Of a stretch of DNA of 22,779 nt, positions 18,077-22,779 are shown piece after piece (position 1 is the first letter of the stretch; each line of letters opens with the position of its first letter). The stretch covers positions 159,991 to 182,769 of the forward strand of contig BFEA01000703.1 of NCBI GenBank assembly GCA_003427395.1, given 5' to 3'. Position numbers and translations under genes: made by a program. Under the pieces are notes generated by a model, which saw only the letters and a list, made by a program, of their open reading frames with translations, was not told where the DNA came from and did not search any database. The stretch comes from Chara braunii (taxonomy: Eukaryota > Streptophyta > Charophyceae > Charales > Characeae).

Positions 18077-18248
18077 TTGGGGCCCAAATTCCACTAGCTG
18101 CGTTGAGTTTCCTCAACACCCGAATTTGGACGTGCTTGTGGGGATGTGCAGAAAACCACGTAGAGTTTCCTCTACCGCACCTCTCCACAGACATGTGCAG
18201 ATTCGGGCGTTGAAGAAACTCAACGCTGCGCATGAGACTTGGCCCCAG
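18077..18248. repeat. 172-bp hairpin, arms about 75 bp
   Basis: TTGGGGCCCAA at the left pairs with TTGGCCCCAG at the right, GCGTTGAGTTTC with GAAACTCAACGC, and CACCCGAATTTG with AGATTCGGGCG, over about 75 bases per arm with scattered mismatches. An inner hairpin (GTAGAG-TTTC-CTCTAC, about 18159-18174) sits at the tip. Size and imperfect pairing fit a small fold-back element or a plant-type small-RNA precursor. Confidence 0.85.
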
Positions 18249-18299
18249 TGATGATAAGAGCGTCCTCAGGACCCAGGGTGACTCCCTTTAGATGAGTCA

Positions 18300-18322
18300 A
18301 AATCTTATTATTATTATTATTA

Positions 18323-18364
<42 letters not shown>

Positions 18365-18505
18365 CATTATTATTATTATTAGCCATGGTTGTCTTCAACT
18401 GCCGCTCCTTGGAGCCAAGATGTTAATATATATCTTTATAGTATAAGGCTGCATGATTACATATTTTCATGGGCTCTTTGGCCCTTGCAGCCGCAGGGTC
18501 AAATG
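18300..18505 (-). mobile_element. (TAA)n-tailed retroposon fragment, 206 bp
   Basis: Read on the minus strand, it runs from 18505 to a (TAA)n tail (18381-18305). It is bracketed by the 9-bp direct repeat GATGAGTCA at 18291-18299 and 18506-18514, as a target-site duplication would be. The body has no ORF and could be the 3' end of a LINE or a small SINE. It interrupts or abuts the end of the endonuclease pseudogene. Confidence 0.55.
18305..18381. repeat. TTA/TAA microsatellite
   Basis: About 25 triplets of ATT/TTA with two interruptions. It probably represents or grew from a retroposon tail on the minus strand. Confidence 0.9.
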
Positions 18506-18511
18506 GATGAG

Positions 18512-19696
18512 TCAGTTCTCGCATAGGAACCTTCTTCGCGGACGGAGTCTCTGAAAGGACTCCTTCGTCATACAATTGTAGATAGTGATTCCTTTGATTT
18601 GAAGTCTGTCCGACCAGATTTCTGATTTCCTCTTTTGTATATCATCCCATTCAGACATTAATTTGACCCTCTTCGTTCCCCATACTGGATTAGATATGGG
18701 GTGACTAGCCATTCTCATTTCTGCGTACTCAATTTTATGCTGTGGGGACTCTTCTTGAAAATTTCGGTTAGCAGCCAAAATTCGTGAAAATACTGACAAT
18801 AGATTAGAGAATATGCGGGAACCCCCTTCCCACCACTCTGAGGAGGAGCTGTACATTTCTAGAGCATCATGCCAGCCAGACCAAAATTTCCTCATCCAAT
18901 CCACCAATCCTTCATCTGTTAAGTTCTGAGTGTTGAACCTGAAAAGGCCCCGACCTCTTAACAGTGTTGAAGACAACACAGTGAGCATCACCGGTTTATG
19001 ATCTGAGGGGGGGTTGGGTTTTTCCGTTGCATTCAATACAAATTCGCACAAATTTTGCGAAATTAGGAAGGAATCCAATCTTCGACTCACTACTCCCGCA
19101 TCACTTCTCGGATTTGAAAACCACGTACATCCCTCACATTCCGGTTGAGATAACCGGTATGGATCGAGCAGCTCCAATGAGGTCATTAACTTAGTTAAGG
19201 CTAGCTTATCCCTCGGACAGTCGGAACTCTGGGAGGGGTTGGAGATGTCCATAGAGGAATTACAATCCCCAGCTACAATCAGGCGATCACAACTTGGGAT
19301 GACATAACGCAAGTCTTCAGAAAAGGTGCGGTGTAGGTTGGGGTCAAATGGAGCATATACCGAGGTAATCAACCGGTATTGGTCCTGGATTCACAGTTTG
19401 ATCCAAGCCCATCGTCCCCAGAGATCCAAGTAATAATCGACAATTTTTACGTCTAAATTTCGATGTACTAGGATCCCTACTCCTCCTCTTGTGCCCACAG
19501 CAGGGGACCACAATTGAGGATCATCCCACCAATTCCCAATAAAATTAATTATATCTTCATTTAACTTCGTTTCTTGAAGACAGGCGATTTGAATTCCTTC
19601 TTAATGAATCCAGGACTTTAGTCTTTCTTTCTTAAATCTTCTTGACGTATCTCATAACCCACGCATATTCCAACTGAGGAATTTGATCTTAGTCAT
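18512..19696 (-). pseudogene. LINE ORF2 N-terminal part: APE-type endonuclease domain
   Basis: A LINE endonuclease nicks target DNA to prime reverse transcription. From the ATG at 19696 the frame is continuous for 395 codons with in-frame TGA at 19652-19654, TAA at 19601-19603 and TGA at 19391-19393. Motifs in order: KIKFLSWNMRGL (catalytic Asn), IACLQETKL (catalytic Glu), GTRGGVGILVHRN, TSVYAPFDPN, VAGDCN (usually GDFN), SRRLDSFLIS and PSDHKPVMLTV (SDH with catalytic His). The C-terminal third (FRFNTQNLTDEGLVDWM onward) is the linker before the RT. The RT is not found next to it. The stops make it non-functional; the catalytic residues themselves look intact. Confidence 0.88.
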
Positions 19697-20214
19697 GCAT
19701 TGGACGAGGTTCTCGTAGTGTGTTGGATACGGGGTTGCAAGGGGAGAGCACCATCGGTCGACCAGACGGCGCGGAGATAGGACCGAAGGAACTAGGAGCC
19801 AAGTTTTGAATTCTTAGGGAGGCGCCTTTCCAATTCCAACAGACACTTAGCTGATTTCAAAGGTGGGATACGAATTCGAAGCTGATTTCAGAGGTGGGAT
19901 ACGAATTCGATAGAGTTCCTGTTTTCGTTTCTCCTCGATCCACGTCAGTGGGATAAGCCGAAGGCCTTCTTCTTAGCAAGGCTTGAAGTTATCTCGTTGC
20001 AAAGCACACGTCCATTAGAGGTACAAAGAATTTAATTCTTCTCCCCGGCTGATCAGGGTAATCGACCAACAGTCTCACCATAATTATATCAGGTATGAAA
20101 AAGTGGGAAGATAAGGGTACTAATACCATCAAAATAAAGAAAAATACCTCTTCAGTCCATCAAGACCGCCAGATCTAAAAATAACATACAAGCATCTTTC
20201 CTTTGATATTTAAT
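19697..20214. other. No gene seen; includes 31-bp tandem duplication
   Basis: Possibly 5' untranslated or upstream LINE sequence on the minus strand. 19849-19879 and 19880-19910 are a 31-bp tandem duplication (AGCTGATTTCA-AGGTGGGATA), with one difference. Confidence 0.5.
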
Positions 20215-20219
20215 CCCCC

Positions 20220-20252
<33 letters not shown>
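20215..20252. repeat. Poly-C tract, C5-T-C32
   Basis: Second long C homopolymer of the window. It lies exactly where LINE C-terminal similarity ends on the minus strand. Confidence 0.95.
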
Positions 20253-20253
<1 letters not shown>

Positions 20254-22307
20254 CCATACCATTGTAATTCAACTGAGGCTAATTCAGAAGGGGGAAATAG
20301 GTATAAGAAAAACACTGGAGATCTTAGCAAGGCTCCCGGTTGAAGTTGGAACCAGTTCCGGAATATGAGTTGAAAGTCCCTTTTGAAGGACCCTTCATCC
20401 CCTTCCTCCCCTAGCCATATCACTTCACCCAAGCCCGCTTTTGCAGATCCCCCCAGCCAATCCTTTTCAAATTGTCGGATTGAATATTGAATATCATTCT
20501 TCTGCTGGAATTTGCCTAGTTTAAATGAAAGATTTGACCAATGATATATAATTTTTTTTGTACAAAATTAACAATCAGCTCTCTTAATTTTAATCCTTCC
20601 AGCCCCACTCCCTCTCTCTCCCTAACACAACGCTTATACCATAATGTCCATATCATTGCCTTGCTACCTATCTCTTTTTTTTTTTGCTCGAAGTTAAACA
20701 ATTGCAATCTTTGGGGAACCCAATGACCCAAGAGAATGACTTTCCAATCCCAGAAACAATCAATTCCTGTTAGGCCTTTCCATATGCAATCTCATCTTCT
20801 CCATAGCGGTACTGATCTAGAACATTGCATAAAAATATTCTCAATAGTTTCTCTGAATTTTCTGCTCATAAAAGCTAAAAGACAGGATTTGCACCGTGGA
20901 GTAGTCAATCCTCTCTATTCGAGTGTGGAACGATCTATCAACTAATCATTTGTAGGCAGATATCGATGTACTATCTGTCATTGTAAAGAGGAAAATTTAG
21001 CAGGTCATTGTTTGAGATTTTTGAAAAATTTAATGTGTTTAATCGAATTTATCGCAATATTAAAATGTATGGTCCATCTTTCATGCAAAATTGTCGCAAT
21101 ATCCACTTTTGGGCGAAAAAGGCGATAGGCTGCTTTAACTGACAATGAATGAAGATGTCTAGGTTCCCCTCTCTTGCTAGTCTTTCAGACCATTCATTCT
21201 GGAATGGGGCGTTCGGGATGAAAGGCCCTCCACCCTCTGATGGAGGATACATACATTACTCGTATCCTATAAATGCAGTCAGAAAGAAAGAAATATACCC
21301 TGTTCTCAGAGGACGCAATATGATAGTGATCCCTTTTTATTTCCATAAGACTGACCAATACCCCATCTTCAAGTGTGTAGGTCACCTGACCTACTACCTT
21401 CTAATCATCATCTGGTACCCCTACCACCCAATCTTCCTCCCTAAAAATGATGTTTTTTCTTAAAGTGCATACCCACGCCAAGGGAATAGAGAAAATAATC
21501 AGATCCAATGAGATAGAGAGTATGAGCATACTTGAGAGTCCCTCTCATCTAATCCACTGTTTTCCGGTCTTTCTTCACCATATCTCATATGTCCTTTATT
21601 TTTGTCACCCCTCTTTTCACCCATAATGACCAAGGTGTAACTGAGCTATTAAAAATGCATCCATTCTAGACCGTGATCCATCGATTCCCAAAAAGAGGCT
21701 TCCGAAGCACTTCCTCATAACCAAAGGGAAAGAGTTTATTGGGAAGCGGCAGATGGCGCCAAGTTATGAGAAGAGATACCCAAACGTTGTCAAATATCAG
21801 ATCGTTTCGGGCTTCCCCATGGATCCCTACTTCCCTAGATTGAGCCCGTACTCCTGGAATGCTCCAAAAATGGTCCTCCATCCATTTAGGGGGTGGGCAG
21901 TCCCCGTGGATGGAGGAGCTAGCGTTTTGATCTGCTCAAGGGTCAGGGTTTGCCAAGGACTGTCCACGACAAGAAATAGTTTTATGATTCATTGAAGAGA
22001 GAGAGAGCTTGACATCGGAGTGTAGGATCCAACACATCTAAACCTCCCCTCGACTTGGGCTGTATAAGGGAGAGCCGAGCTACTCTTGAAATAACTTTAT
22101 CCTGCTCATGATTACCTTTCCATAGAAAGGAAGATGCCTGTCTTAGAAGTTTCGTGCGTGATTGACTTACAGACCAGAGTGTTGACTTATACCACATAAA
22201 CCTTTGATAAAAGCAAGGACAACGTTATTAATAATCAATGTCCTCCCAAAGAGAGAGGCCTATTGAATTTTCCACTGACTTAATTTTGACATTGCAGGCC
22301 CTGTAAT
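20254..22307 (-). pseudogene. LINE ORF2 C-terminal region after the RT, with zinc-binding (zf-RVT) part
   Basis: Read on the minus strand it continues the RT fragment in several frames. Visible blocks: WKIQ-SLFGRTLIINNVV; SFLWKGNHEQDKVISRVARL and IQPKSRGGLDVLDPTLRCQA (22197-21982); a block near 21881-21666; ERLAREGNLDIFIHCQLKQP and FAQKWILRQFCMKDG (21200-21060); and IFMQCSRSVPLWRRWDCIWK near 20850, typical of the zinc-binding region after LINE RTs (H/N-x-F-x-x-C). The tail is MGHWVPQRLQLFNFEQ and GRNWFQLQPG-like sequence near 20430-20260. Many frameshifts and stops. The similarity ends at the poly-C tract. Confidence 0.75.
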
Positions 22308-22670
22308 TCAATTGTCATTAATAATGAGTTTTCCATATGCTGTAAGAGACACCCTTAGAATCCGAATTGAAGCATCAAGAGGCACCCACCTGACTCTCGA
22401 CAGATCAAGAGGATGCACCCCATTGGAATATATCCACCAGCCCTGAGTGTTACTCGCCCAGTTGACCACCATATCAGATACTTGAGAAAATTTGTCCAAC
22501 AAGACCTTAATCTCTTCCATGTTGGATATGGTGACTTTCATCATGATAGTGAGATCATCCGCGAGCATGGAGCTAATAGGTATTGATTCTTCCGGTATCC
22601 CTGCAATGTGAAGGCGTTTAAGATTATGATTATTTCTGAGGTTAGCCCCCAATGCCTCCTTGATTATCAA
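22308..22670 (-). pseudogene. LINE reverse transcriptase fragment, palm and thumb
   Basis: The minus-strand frame contains KEALGANLRNNHNLKRLHIA, then the catalytic motif C as MLADDLTIMM (commonly F/Y-A-D-D; both Asp kept, aromatic replaced by Leu). It continues as EIKVLLDKFSQVSDMVVNWA and HPLDLSRVRWVP, and ends at a stop after LIINDN. The fingers and first half of the palm are missing; at 22671 the sequence turns into homopurine/homopyrimidine tracts. The LINE runs right to left here. Confidence 0.85.
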
Positions 22671-22779
22671 AAAAAGAAAAGAAGTTAGTTAAAGGGTTTT
22701 CTTGTTCTTTGTTTGTTTTTTTTTTTCCCCTTTTTCGTCGTCTTCTTCTTTTTCCTTCTACCTTTTTTTTTTTTTTTTT
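22671..22779. repeat. Low-complexity A/T homopolymer-rich edge
   Basis: A-rich then T-rich runs ending in T19 at the window edge. It may be an A-tail of another minus-strand retroposon to the right, but nothing proves this within the window. Confidence 0.5.

Noticed and set aside
21149-21463. Plus-strand ORF of 104 codons
   Set aside because: It lies opposite the LINE C-terminal region, which has the recognisable protein sequence on the minus strand.

Overview
This is eukaryotic nuclear DNA dominated by repeats, with no intact protein-coding gene I can defend strongly. A plant-type Ty3/gypsy element primed by initiator-Met tRNA, LINEs with an APE-type endonuclease and an RVT zinc-binding tail, a tRNA-derived SINE, several fold-back elements, long homopolymers and triplet runs all point to a repeat-rich green-lineage genome. 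My guess is a charophyte alga such as Chara. That is an impression from the style of the ORFs and repeats, not a database result.

Layout. 1-5320 is the 5' part of one Ty3/gypsy LTR retrotransposon on the + strand: partial LTR, primer-binding site, long leader, gag, protease and most of the reverse transcriptase. It is broken by about six frame changes, two stops, a lesion in the protease active site and an Asp-to-Asn change in the RT catalytic box. RNase H, integrase and the 3' LTR are missing. 5534-6290 is a nested minisatellite: units of about 20 bp organised in a 163-bp higher-order period. 6291-7430 is mostly featureless, with one weak ORF. 7440-8615 is a diverged tandem array carrying perfect 9-bp-arm dyads, split by a 365-bp fold-back element at 8037-8401.

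8740-12878 is a decayed, intronless gene of roughly 1,380 codons that can be followed through six frame segments. I do not recognise it by name. Its middle resembles a ParB/sulfiredoxin-like fold (SGQHN motif) and its C-terminal part resembles a degenerate beta-class DNA methyltransferase. That domain order is known from phage and mobile-element proteins. With the dyad array just upstream, this is the most novel part of the window, but the assignment is a hypothesis.

12879-14402 holds diverged tandem repeats, including a 251-bp duplication with G-rich tracts. A tRNA-derived SINE lies at 14496-14904 (minus). A D/E-rich ORF or exon lies at 15469-16023. 16063-18248 holds small tandem and inverted repeats, a 71-base poly-C tract and two large hairpins. 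18300-22670 is LINE-derived on the minus strand: a (TAA)n-tailed fragment flanked by a 9-bp direct repeat, an endonuclease-domain pseudogene, and, in the wrong order for a single element, RT and C-terminal parts of a LINE. The right edge is low-complexity sequence.

Most parts are independent mobile elements at different stages of decay. The one functional relation worth testing is between the dyad array and the pseudogene that follows it.
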